From Sva-07 sp031398325 (GTDB lineage: Bacteria; Actinomycetota; Acidimicrobiia; Acidimicrobiales; Ilumatobacteraceae), in assembly GCA_031398325.1 (NCBI GenBank), contig JANNNB010000196.1, forward strand, positions 39,267 through 103,266: a stretch of 64,000 bases of DNA. The letters are read 5' to 3'. The notes under the pieces were generated by a model. It was not told the origin of the DNA. It saw only the letters and a program-made list of their open reading frames with translations, and ran no database searches. The position numbers and the translations under genes were made by a program. Every line of letters begins with the position of its first letter. The first letter of the stretch is position 1. Positions 50,053-57,522 of this stretch are shown piece after piece.

Positions 50053-51594
50053 TCAGCCGACGACGCGGACGTCGAATGCTTCTTGGCCGTTGCGGCCGTC
50101 GCGCACCTGGTACGAGACGCGTGCCCCGTTGTCGAGGGTCTTGAAGCCTTCTTCGACGATCACGGAGAAGTGGACGAACAGGTCCTTGTCACCGGCGTCG
50201 GGCGTGATGAACCCGTAGCCGCGTCCGGAGTTGAAGAACTTGACCGAACCGTCGCCGTCGGTCGTGCGAGGGCCGCGAGCTGCAGCGACGACCGTGGTGC
50301 GTGCTTCGCGCTTGTCGTCACGCTTGTCGTCACGGCGGGCCGGACGATCGTCGCGGTCGGCGCGCTCTGCCTTGGCTGGGGCGACCCGGGCGATCTTCTC
50401 CGGTGCGACAAGGGAACCGAAGCGAGGCTCGGTGATCGGCTCGGAGATGCCGATGCCGCGCTGCATCTTCATGGCGTCCTTCTTCTGGCTGCCTTCGAGC
50501 AGCGAGACGACGGTCCCGGTGGCGCCGGCGCGGGCGGTACGTCCCGAGCGGTGCAGGTACGTGGAATCCTCCGCCGGCGGGTCGAAGTGGACGACGGCCG
50601 ACACGCCGTTGACGTGGATGCCGCGAGCGGCGACGTCGGTGGCGATCAGCGCTGATGCCGAGCCCTTCTTGAACGAGGCGAGGGCACGATCACGTTGGCC
50701 CTGGCTGCGACCGCCGTGGATCGGCTCGGCGTCGACGCCGATCTTGCCGAGCTGCTTGGCGAGGCGATCCGCGCCGTGACGGGTGCGGGTGAACACGATG
50801 GTCGAGCCGAGGCGGTTGATCACTTCGGCGGTCGTGTTGACGCGCTCTTCACGGCTGACGGTCCAGAACAGGTGCGTCGCGGCGTGCACGTCGGGACCCT
50901 TCGCACCGACCTCGTGGCGGGCCGGGTTGCGCTGGAAATCGGCGACGAGCTTGGCGACCGGGCCGTCGAGCGTCGCGGAGAACAGCAGGACCTGGCGGTC
51001 GCTGCGGGTCTGCTCGACGATGCGGCGGACGGCGGGCAGGAAGCCCATGTCGGCCATCTGGTCGGCTTCGTCGATGACGACGGTGGCGATGTCACGCAGG
51101 TCGAGGGCTCGCATCTGGAGGAGATCTTCCAGGCGGCCCGGGCAGGCGACGACGACTTCGACGCCTTGGTCGAGCGCACGCTTCTGCGGCCCGTAACCGA
51201 CGCCGCCGTAGATGGCGACGGCCGCGTGGCCTTCCGCCTTGGCGAACGGGGCGATCTCGCCCATGATCTGCTCGGCGAGTTCACGGGTCGGTGCGAGCAC
51301 GAGCGCAACGGGACGCTTCGGCTTGGCGTCGGTCAAGCGGGCCACCAGCGGCAGGCCGAACCCGAGGGTCTTGCCCGATCCGGTCGGGGCGCGGCCGGCG
51401 ACGTCACGCCCGGCGAGAGCGTCGGGGATCACCGCAGCCTGGATCGGGAACGAGTTGCTCATCCCCTGGCTCTGCAGGCGCTTCAGGATTCGTTCGGGCA
51501 GGCCGAGGTCTGCAAAGGGAACCGCTGCTTCACCAACTACGTCGGTCACGGCATCGGTGGCATGGACGCGCGGGGCGTCATCGATCATGGTCAT
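50053..51594 (-). CDS. DEAD-box RNA helicase with C-terminal cold-shock domain
   Basis: A 513-residue fusion. Helicase motifs: Q motif FPIQAAVIPDAL, Walker A APTGSGKT (69-76), PTRELAEQI, DEAD in VVIDEADQMADMGF, SAT in LLFSATLDG, IVFTRTRHGADRL and HRSGRTARAG. After a charged Asp/Arg/Lys linker (about 400-440) comes a complete cold-shock domain with both RNA-binding motifs (SVKFFNSGRGYGFIT and DLFVHFS). The two modules would join strand unwinding and single-strand binding in one chain, as expected for cold adaptation or ribosome assembly. GGAG lies eight bases upstream of the ATG at 51594. Confidence 0.95.
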   Translation of the reverse strand: MTMIDDAPRVHATDAVTDVVGEAAVPFADLGLPERILKRLQSQGMSNSFPIQAAVIPDALAGRDVAGRAPTGSGKTLGFGLPLVARLTDAKPKRPVALVLAPTRELAEQIMGEIAPFAKAEGHAAVAIYGGVGYGPQKRALDQGVEVVVACPGRLEDLLQMRALDLRDIATVVIDEADQMADMGFLPAVRRIVEQTRSDRQVLLFSATLDGPVAKLVADFQRNPARHEVGAKGPDVHAATHLFWTVSREERVNTTAEVINRLGSTIVFTRTRHGADRLAKQLGKIGVDAEPIHGGRSQGQRDRALASFKKGSASALIATDVAARGIHVNGVSAVVHFDPPAEDSTYLHRSGRTARAGATGTVVSLLEGSQKKDAMKMQRGIGISEPITEPRFGSLVAPEKIARVAPAKAERADRDDRPARRDDKRDDKREARTTVVAAARGPRTTDGDGSVKFFNSGRGYGFITPDAGDKDLFVHFSVIVEEGFKTLDNGARVSYQVRDGRNGQEAFDVRVVG

Positions 51595-51764
51595 TTCTCG
51601 TACTCCAATTCAAAGCTCGACAGCGCAACGACCGGAGCAGAGAATTTCCGAGATGCGCTCACCGGTCGGGGGGTCGACCAGCGCGACAACGACACTACCG
51701 GCGATTCCGGCGAAGCGGTCGGGGCGCTCGAGGTTGGTGCGCGGTGCCTGACCCCGCGCACCAA

Positions 51765-52154
51765 CTAGCGGAGGCTGGCGGCGATGGAGCCGGAGTTCCA
51801 GTGATCGGCCTCGCGGCTGACCCTGCCGTCGACGATCGTGAGCGAGCTCATGCCCGGCGCACTCCACGTGCGACCGCGCTTGTCCTCGCCGAACCGATCG
51901 TCGGGAACGACTGCGGACATCGTCCAGCTGCAGGCCACGCCGGTGTCGTTCGTCCAGAACTCGTGGAGCTCGAAGCGCATGTCCTGCCAGTAGCCGAGAC
52001 CCTTGGCGAAGAACGCTTCCATGGCAGGCCAACCGTCGTGCGTGCCGGCCACGATGTCGACCAGCACCGCATCCGGGTGGAACAGCGGCTCGTTGTCCTG
52101 GGGGCGGCCCGACCAGTTCGCGAAGACCTGTCGACAGATCTCGATGTTCGTCAT
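51765..52154 (-). CDS. SnoaL-like/NTF2-fold protein
   Basis: A 129-residue protein of the NTF2-like superfamily. The pattern ICRQVFANWSGRPQDNEPLF, then DAVLVDIVAGTHDGWPAMEAFF, then SSLTIVDGRVSREADHWNSGSI is typical of SnoaL-like polyketide cyclases, limonene epoxide hydrolases and related isomerases. The reaction cannot be assigned. It overlaps the upstream phosphotransferase gene by 4 nt (ATGA), and that gene in turn overlaps a DUF6285-like gene, so the three are co-translated. Confidence 0.86.
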   Translation of the reverse strand: MTNIEICRQVFANWSGRPQDNEPLFHPDAVLVDIVAGTHDGWPAMEAFFAKGLGYWQDMRFELHEFWTNDTGVACSWTMSAVVPDDRFGEDKRGRTWSAPGMSSLTIVDGRVSREADHWNSGSIAASLR

Positions 52155-53065
52155 CGGGCCAGCTTCGCATGAACGATCTCGACCGCACGCCTCAGGTGGT
52201 CGTGGTACATCGCCGTCCCGACGGTGAGCATGTCTGGCGTCGACGTGATCCCGTGTTCGAAGATCGGCAGGGCGGTCACGTTGGCGCACACACCCTTGAA
52301 GAGGTTGAGCGCGTCCCAGTAGGCCCACTCGTCGTCGGTGACCGACCAACCCGTGAGCTCACCGATCCGTCGCCTCCATGCCTCGGGCGACATCTCGCCG
52401 GCGCCCTTCTCCTTCGAGATGTACACCCAGTCCTCTGCCGGATCTCCGAGGTGTGCGAACTCCCAGTCGGTCAGCAGGAGCACCCGTTCGCCGTCGTGGA
52501 CGAAGTTGCCGGGTCCGGCGTCGCCGTGGATCGGCGCCGTCGCGATCGCATTCGACGGTCGGTTCGCACGCAGCCAGGACGCCACCTCGATCAGCAGCGG
52601 TGAGGGTTCGACGACGCTCGCTCGCTCGAGCCACACATCCACCTCGTCGCGCGCCGACAGGCCGAGTCGGTCACTCCCGGGCAGGTGGTGCATGCGGTCG
52701 ATCTGCACGATGAAGTCGTCGAGCACCGCCGGCGGCGTCGGGACGGAATCGATCCCGTCGACGAACTCCATCACGAACATCGGCCGACCCAACACATGCC
52801 CGGCCTCGTCGACAGCCACGACCTCGGCCACCGGGACCCCCGCGGCCCGGAGGCCACGTGTTCCCGCCACCTCGTCGGCCGTGCGGGTGCCGAAGAGCCC
52901 TCCCTGTTCGACGCGAGCGACGAGCCGCAGACCATGGGTCGTCGTCAGGCGGTACATCGCGCGGCTCCGACCGGTTCCGAGTCGGGTCACGTCCGACAGC
53001 TCGATCGCGAGCCCGAGCTCGTCGGACAAGAATCCGGCGAGCCGGAACTGCTGCTCGGGCGTCAT
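52151..53065 (-). CDS. APH-family phosphotransferase (acyl-CoA-associated type)
   Basis: A 304-residue aminoglycoside phosphotransferase-fold kinase. RLVARVEQGG provides the nucleotide-binding lysine region, PIHGDAGPGNFVHDG is the catalytic loop with Asp and Asn, and LLTDWEFAHLGDPAEDWVY is the metal-binding motif. Proteins with this wording and neighbour set (DUF6285 plus acyl-CoA enzymes) are the ACAD10/11-like kinases that phosphorylate hydroxyacyl-CoAs, not antibiotic-resistance enzymes. That role is inference from family and context. It overlaps both neighbours by 4 nt. Confidence 0.9.
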   Translation of the reverse strand: MTPEQQFRLAGFLSDELGLAIELSDVTRLGTGRSRAMYRLTTTHGLRLVARVEQGGLFGTRTADEVAGTRGLRAAGVPVAEVVAVDEAGHVLGRPMFVMEFVDGIDSVPTPPAVLDDFIVQIDRMHHLPGSDRLGLSARDEVDVWLERASVVEPSPLLIEVASWLRANRPSNAIATAPIHGDAGPGNFVHDGERVLLLTDWEFAHLGDPAEDWVYISKEKGAGEMSPEAWRRRIGELTGWSVTDDEWAYWDALNLFKGVCANVTALPIFEHGITSTPDMLTVGTAMYHDHLRRAVEIVHAKLAR

Positions 53066-53418
53066 CGCCGTGGCCGTTCGGGCGTGTGTTCGGACGCCGG
53101 ATGGAAGTGCTCGAGCAGCACCGCTTCGTCGGCGATGTCGGCGTCGAGGTGTTGCACGAGCAGGGACCGCAGCGCCGGCGCGCGTGGGTCGGACGGATCG
53201 AGGAGCACCGCTGCCACGTCAGCCTCGCCGATCAGTTCGGCGATTTCCGCCTGACGCGCGTCGGTCGGGTCGGCGCGACGGTCGCGCGCATACATCGCGA
53301 GGCCGATCAGACGCTCGGCCTGCAACGCGGCGAAGGGCTCGTCGACGTGCGGGAGCACCGTGGTCCGAAGCGTCTCGATCATTGCGGTCCACAGCGCACG
53401 GTCGGTCGGACGATCCAC
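53062..53418 (-). CDS. DUF6285-like protein
   Basis: A 118-residue helical protein beginning at GTG 53418 (VDRPTDRALW). The pattern TLRTTVLPHVDEPFAALQAERLI resembles the DUF6285 family (an early RPT, then a helix ending in a central L-P, then RxA/AERL). Such proteins are repeatedly found next to APH-type kinases and acyl-CoA dehydrogenases, as here; the function is unknown. It is the first gene of a three-gene unit with 4-nt overlaps and is divergent from the CoA transferase gene with 87 bp between. Confidence 0.75.
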   Translation of the reverse strand: MDRPTDRALWTAMIETLRTTVLPHVDEPFAALQAERLIGLAMYARDRRADPTDARQAEIAELIGEADVAAVLLDPSDPRAPALRSLLVQHLDADIADEAVLLEHFHPASEHTPERPRR

Positions 53419-53505
53419 CCGACGAACCTATCCAAGCCGGAACGGTCGAGCGGCGTGTTCGAGCAGCGGTGGCATTGTCGGCGGCCGATCGGTCACGATG
53501 GGACC

Positions 53506-54729
53506 GTGACCTCCTCCCGACCGCTCGACGGTATCCGCGTGCTCGACCTCAGCCGAGTGCTCTCGGGCCCCCACTGCACCCGGATGCTCGCCGACCTCGG
53601 CGCCGACGTGATCAAGATCGAGCCGCCGGCCGGCGATCTCACCCGCTTCGCATCGCCGCGCCGGAACGGCTTGTCGAGTTACTTCGTGCAGCAGAACGCC
53701 GGCAAGCGCAACATCAGTCTCGACCTGTCGTCGGACGCCGGCGCGCAGGTCCTCCTGGAGTTGGCCGAGCACGCGGACGTGCTGGTCCAGAACTATCGAC
53801 CCGGCGTGATGGATCGGCTGGGACTCGGCGTCGACGCCATGCTCGCTCGCAACCCTCGCCTCGTCTACGCATCGATCTCCGGCTACGGCCAGACCGGCCC
53901 ATGGGTTCGCAGACGGGCGTACGCCCCCGTGGTCGAAGCGGAGGCCGGGATCATCGCCTCGCAGGGCGCGTCCCACGGCGGACCATTGAGCAAGGATCCG
54001 CACAGCCACGCCGACGTGTACACGGCGGTCGAGACCGCCTCGGCGATCCTCGCCGCGCTCTACCAGCGTGAGCGAACCGGGCGCGGGCAGGCGATCGACG
54101 TGTCGATGGCCGAGACGATGCTCTACGTGAACGAGCACCTGCACGACTCGCTCTGGGACGGCGACGACGACCCGAACTGGATCCGCAGCTTTCGGCCCGG
54201 TGACTACCTCGTTCTCACGGTGGCGAACGGTGACTCGCTCGTCGTGAGCGGCCATCCGGCCGAGCGGGGCACGTTCGAGTTCTTCCTCGCCGCGATGGGC
54301 AAGTCGGAGCTGGCGAGCGATCCCCGTTTCGTCGACGTTGCGAGCCGCATGGCGAACTTCGACGCGCTGTCCGACATCATCCGGGACTTCGCCGCCGGCG
54401 TGGCCGACGCGGACACGTTCGAGGAAATCTTCTCGCACCACCAACTTGCCGTCGGACGGATACGTCAACCGGGCGAGCTCACGACGACCGAGTGGGCCGA
54501 GGAACGTGGTGCCGTGGTCGATATCGACGATCGGGCCGGCGGAACCATCCGTGTGCCGAACGTGCCATGGCGTTTCAGCGGCGCACCGGACGTCGGCGTG
54601 TCGGGGATCCCGAAGTACCGCGGCGAGGACAATCGGTCGTTGCTCACGGAGATACTCGGGTACGACGACGGCCGCCTCGATCGGCTCGAGGCCGACGGCG
54701 TGCTCTCGAGCCGGATCCCGACGGGCTGA
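53506..54729 (+). CDS. Family III CoA transferase (CaiB/BaiF type)
   Basis: A 407-residue enzyme. It opens PLDGIRVLDLSRVLSGPHCTRMLADLGADVIKIE, the family signature; NAGKRNISLDL and DVLVQNYRPGVMDRLGLG follow, and HADVYTAVETASAILAALYQRERTGRGQAIDVSM includes the catalytic Asp (of HADVY). It would move CoA from an acyl-CoA to a carboxylic acid. GTG start at 53506. Together with the divergent APH/DUF6285 unit it suggests a local carboxylic acid activation pathway, but the substrate cannot be named. Confidence 0.93.
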   Translation: MTSSRPLDGIRVLDLSRVLSGPHCTRMLADLGADVIKIEPPAGDLTRFASPRRNGLSSYFVQQNAGKRNISLDLSSDAGAQVLLELAEHADVLVQNYRPGVMDRLGLGVDAMLARNPRLVYASISGYGQTGPWVRRRAYAPVVEAEAGIIASQGASHGGPLSKDPHSHADVYTAVETASAILAALYQRERTGRGQAIDVSMAETMLYVNEHLHDSLWDGDDDPNWIRSFRPGDYLVLTVANGDSLVVSGHPAERGTFEFFLAAMGKSELASDPRFVDVASRMANFDALSDIIRDFAAGVADADTFEEIFSHHQLAVGRIRQPGELTTTEWAEERGAVVDIDDRAGGTIRVPNVPWRFSGAPDVGVSGIPKYRGEDNRSLLTEILGYDDGRLDRLEADGVLSSRIPTG

Positions 54730-54757
54730 CCGGGCCCACCAGGACTGCCGGCACGTC

Positions 54758-55663
54758 GTGGCACTGCACTTCCCCGTCCTGCCGATGAAGGCGTCGATGG
54801 GTTCTCTGCCCGCCGGTGACGACTGGGCCTTCGAGATCAAGTGGGACGGCTATCGCACGATCGTGCACGTCGTCGAGGGTGAGGTCCACCTGCAGAGCTC
54901 CGCCGGCCACGACGTGACCGCGCGGTGGCCCGAGTTCGCTCGCCTTGCAGAATCGGTCAACGCCACCGACGCGATTCTCGACGGCGAGCTGGTCGTGTTC
55001 GACGACGAGGGTCGGCTCAGCTTCGAGCTCGTCCAGAACAGTGGTGTCGGCAGCCGACATCAGGCCGTGCTCCAGCTGTTCGACGTGTTGTCGGTCGGCG
55101 ACACCGACACGGTCGACCTGCGGTACGAAGACCGCAGGCGTCTCCTCGAACAGCTCGTCGAGCCCGGGCCGAACTGGATGATCCCTGCCCATCGCATCGG
55201 CGACGGCGAGGCACTGTTGGAGGCCACGCGAGTGCAGGGCCTGGAGGGCGTGATCGCCAAGAGGCTCGGGTCGACGTATCGCCCCGGCAAGCGGGCGAAG
55301 GACTGGATCAAGATCAAGAACCGCCAGCGCGTCGAGCTGACGATCGGTGGGTTCACTGCCGGCGACGGCAACCGGTCGGGAACGTTCGGCGCCCTCCTCG
55401 TCGGCCGGTCGACCGACGACGGCCGTGGAGGGCTCGCGTTCGCCGGTGGCGTGGGAACCGGTTTCAACCACGCCACGTTGACCACCCTGTCGGAGCAGAT
55501 GCAGGCGTTGGCCACCGAGCAGTGCCCGTTCGATCCGCCACCGCCGGCCGCATACCGTCGGGGTGCCACCTGGATCGAGCCGCGGCTGACGGCCAAGGTC
55601 GAGATCGCCGAGTTCACCAACGAAGGCCTCGTCCGCCACGCCAGCTTCATCGAGCTCACCTGA
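54758..55663 (+). CDS. ATP-dependent DNA ligase (LigD ligase-domain type)
   Basis: A 301-residue ligase made of the adenylation and OB-fold domains only. The nucleotidyl-lysine motif is FEIKWDGYR with Lys28; ILDGELVVFDDEGRLSFELVQ is motif III; GLEGVIAKRLGSTYRPGKRAKDWIKIKN joins motifs IV and V. No Ku, primase or nuclease domain is attached or nearby, so it corresponds to the ligase part of LigD or a LigC-like repair enzyme. The GTG at 54758 is the start I favour; the frame stays open upstream through the CoA transferase gene. It starts 28 nt after that gene. Confidence 0.9.
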   Translation: MALHFPVLPMKASMGSLPAGDDWAFEIKWDGYRTIVHVVEGEVHLQSSAGHDVTARWPEFARLAESVNATDAILDGELVVFDDEGRLSFELVQNSGVGSRHQAVLQLFDVLSVGDTDTVDLRYEDRRRLLEQLVEPGPNWMIPAHRIGDGEALLEATRVQGLEGVIAKRLGSTYRPGKRAKDWIKIKNRQRVELTIGGFTAGDGNRSGTFGALLVGRSTDDGRGGLAFAGGVGTGFNHATLTTLSEQMQALATEQCPFDPPPPAAYRRGATWIEPRLTAKVEIAEFTNEGLVRHASFIELT

Positions 55664-55688
55664 TCCCGCCAGCGAGATTCATTTCGTG

Positions 55689-55713
55689 GTGAGTTGCGGT
55701 TTCCGCAACCCAC
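55689..55713. terminator. Hairpin after the ligase gene
   Basis: Stem gtgagttgcgg / ccgcaacccac with one mismatch and a ttt loop, located 25 nt after the ligase stop. A looser outer pairing (gattc with gaatc) extends it on both sides. No T-run follows. It probably ends the ligase transcript. Confidence 0.55.
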
Positions 55714-55796
55714 GGCGGAGAGAATCGCCTCCGCGTCGATCTGACAGAGTGGCCGACGCATGATCGATCGCAGCGTGGCCGAACGACTCGACGCCG

Positions 55797-56939
55797 ATGA
55801 CCCCGCTCGCGCGCTGGCGCGACGAGTTCGTCATCGCCGATCCCGAACTGATCTACCTCGACGGCAATTCGCTCGGCCGGACGCCTCGGCGGACGGTCGA
55901 GGCTTTGCGGCGCGTCGTCGAGGAGCAGTGGGCGGGCGACCTCATCGCGTCATGGCACGGCCACGACTGGCTGAACCTGGCGTTGGCCGTCGGCGACGAG
56001 CTCGCTCCCCTGCTCGGCGCGTCACCGGGCGAAGTCGCGGTCCACGAGTCGACCACGGTGAGCATCTTCCAACAGGTCAACGTCGCACTCGACCTGGTTC
56101 CGGGCCGGCGTGTGATCGCCGTCGACAGTGGCGACTTCCCGACCGATCGGTACGTCGCGGAGGGCATCGCCCGGCTACGCGACGTCGAGGTGCGGTACGG
56201 GCTCGACGATCTCGACGGTGTCGACGTCGTGCTGCGCTCGCTCGTCGACTACCGGACCGCCGAGGTGGCCGACCTGGTCGGCGAGACCGCACGCGCGGTG
56301 GCCGCCGGTGCCACGACCGTGTGGGACCTGTCGCACGCGGCCGGCGTGCTCGCACTCGACCTCCCGTCGGCCGGAGTCGAGTTGGCGGTCGGGTGCACCT
56401 ACAAGTTCCTCAACGGCGGCCCGGGCGCGCCGGCCTTCGTCTTCGTCGCTCATTCGGTGCAGGACCGGATCGTCCAGCCCATCTGGGGCTGGTTCGCTCA
56501 GAACGACCAGTTCGCGATGGAGCGCCCGTTCGACCCACGACCCGGCATCGGCCGGATGCTCAACGGCACGCCGCCGGTGCTCGGTCTGACTGCCGCCCGA
56601 GCCGGCATCTCGATCACGAGGGAGGCGGGGATCGAGGCCGTCGCGGCGAAGGGCCGCACCCTCACCGGCTTTGCGTTGGAACTCGCCGACCAGTTCGGCC
56701 TCGCCACCGACACACCGCGCGACCCGGAGCGTCGCGGCGGTCACGTCGGCGTCCATCACCCCGATGCCCGGTCGCTGCACGCACAGCTCGTCGAGCGCAA
56801 GATCGTCGTCGACTACCGGGACCCGGATGTGCTGAGATTCGGACTGTCACCGCTGACGACCCGCTTCACCGACGTGTTCGACGCGATGACCGCCCTCGCC
56901 GAACTCGTGTCGGTTCCACCAGGTTCGGGCACGGCGTGA
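55797..56939 (+). CDS. kynU: Kynureninase
   Basis: A 380-residue PLP enzyme that cleaves kynurenine to anthranilate and alanine. YLDGNSLGRTP near residue 20 is the family opening; VDSGDFPTDRYV, VWDLSHAAGVLALDL (PLP-binding Asp) and GCTYKFLNGGPGAPAF with the Schiff-base Lys203 follow. NGTPPVLGLTAARAG and VDYRDPDVLRFGLSPL are conserved late motifs. ATG at 55797. The other kynurenine-pathway genes are not in the window. Its stop codon falls inside the second family D palindrome. Confidence 0.93.
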   Translation: MTPLARWRDEFVIADPELIYLDGNSLGRTPRRTVEALRRVVEEQWAGDLIASWHGHDWLNLALAVGDELAPLLGASPGEVAVHESTTVSIFQQVNVALDLVPGRRVIAVDSGDFPTDRYVAEGIARLRDVEVRYGLDDLDGVDVVLRSLVDYRTAEVADLVGETARAVAAGATTVWDLSHAAGVLALDLPSAGVELAVGCTYKFLNGGPGAPAFVFVAHSVQDRIVQPIWGWFAQNDQFAMERPFDPRPGIGRMLNGTPPVLGLTAARAGISITREAGIEAVAAKGRTLTGFALELADQFGLATDTPRDPERRGGHVGVHHPDARSLHAQLVERKIVVDYRDPDVLRFGLSPLTTRFTDVFDAMTALAELVSVPPGSGTA

Positions 56940-56971
56940 ACAATCTGCGCACCTGCGCCGCACATTGATCC
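56936..56971. repeat. Family D palindrome, copy 2 (degenerate)
   Basis: It shares gtgaacaat, a GC-rich middle and gcacattgatc with the copy at 20762, and the following bases (cgccttcgg against cgacttcgg) also agree. The stem is imperfect. The TGA of kynU lies in its left arm. Confidence 0.7.
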
Positions 56972-56994
56972 CGCCTTCGGCCGGCGGAGGGATC

Positions 56995-57031
56995 GGGTGG
57001 GTTGCTGGGGTGGGACGGGGCATGCTGGGGG
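56995..57031 (+). promoter_or_regulatory. Six clustered G-tracts before the MhuD-like start (possible G-quadruplex)
   Basis: Six runs of three to five G with spacers of 1, 5, 1, 2 and 6 bases end one base before the ATG at 57033. The first four runs alone satisfy the usual G3+N1-7 quadruplex pattern on the coding strand. The last run may also act as a ribosome site. The motif would form in both DNA and the mRNA leader. Confidence 0.6.
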
Positions 57032-57032
57032 C

Positions 57033-57404
57033 ATGAGCGTCGTCAAGATCAATGCCATCCAGATCCCCGAGGGCATGGGCCCGCAACTCGAAGCACGCTT
57101 CGCCGGCCGGGCGAAGATGGTCGAGCAGTTCGAGGGTTTCGAGGACTTCCAGCTCCTGCGTCCCGTCGAGGGCGAGGACCGCTACTTCGTCTACACGCGC
57201 TGGGCATCCGAAGAGGCGTTCCAGGTGTGGCTGAAGAGCCAGGAGTTCGGCCAAGGTCATGGCGGCGGTGCTCCGGCGGGCGGCGGACACCCAGGTGGGG
57301 CGCCGGCCGGCGCCCACGGTGACGGCGAGGCGCAGAAGCCGGTCGCCCAGGGCGCGTCGTTGCTGAGCTTCGAGGTCGTCGAACACGTCGTCAAGGGCGC
57401 CTGA
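57033..57404 (+). CDS. mhuD: MhuD-like heme-degrading monooxygenase
   Basis: A 123-residue ABM-fold protein. The opening VVKINAIQIPEGMGPQLEAR and FQLLRPVEGEDRYFVYTRW are close to mycobacterial MhuD, which breaks heme to mycobilin and iron. The MhuD active-site residues Asn7 and Trp66 are at the same numbers here, and a His at 76 takes the place of the heme ligand His75. A Gly/Ala/Pro/His-rich insert of about 25 residues (GGGAPAGGGHPGGAPAGAHG) follows that His, after which the normal end (QGASLLSFEVVEHVV) returns. Not seen in the MhuD I remember, the insert could bind metal or loosen the pocket. Confidence 0.87.
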   Translation: MSVVKINAIQIPEGMGPQLEARFAGRAKMVEQFEGFEDFQLLRPVEGEDRYFVYTRWASEEAFQVWLKSQEFGQGHGGGAPAGGGHPGGAPAGAHGDGEAQKPVAQGASLLSFEVVEHVVKGA

Positions 57405-57428
57405 TCCGAACCACAGCCCGTCAATCCA

Positions 57429-57480
57429 CGTTTGTGACAAGAAGTTGGAGACCCGGGTCTCCGATTTCTTGTCGCAAACG
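57429..57480. repeat. 52-bp palindromic element, family A, copy 4
   Basis: Arms of 22 bp around the centre acccgggt. Three arm positions differ from perfect pairing; two of them become G-T, which still pair in RNA. It lies 24 nt after the MhuD-like gene and 42 nt before the aspartokinase start. Confidence 0.9.
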
Positions 57481-57522
57481 TGGATGAGGTGCGGTGAAGT
57501 GGGCCGGTAGGGTTTTGTTCCC

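Noticed and set aside
52151..53065. Aminoglycoside resistance kinase
   Set aside because: The APH fold is clear, but the neighbours (DUF6285-like, SnoaL-like, CoA transferase) point to acyl-CoA metabolism, not drug resistance.
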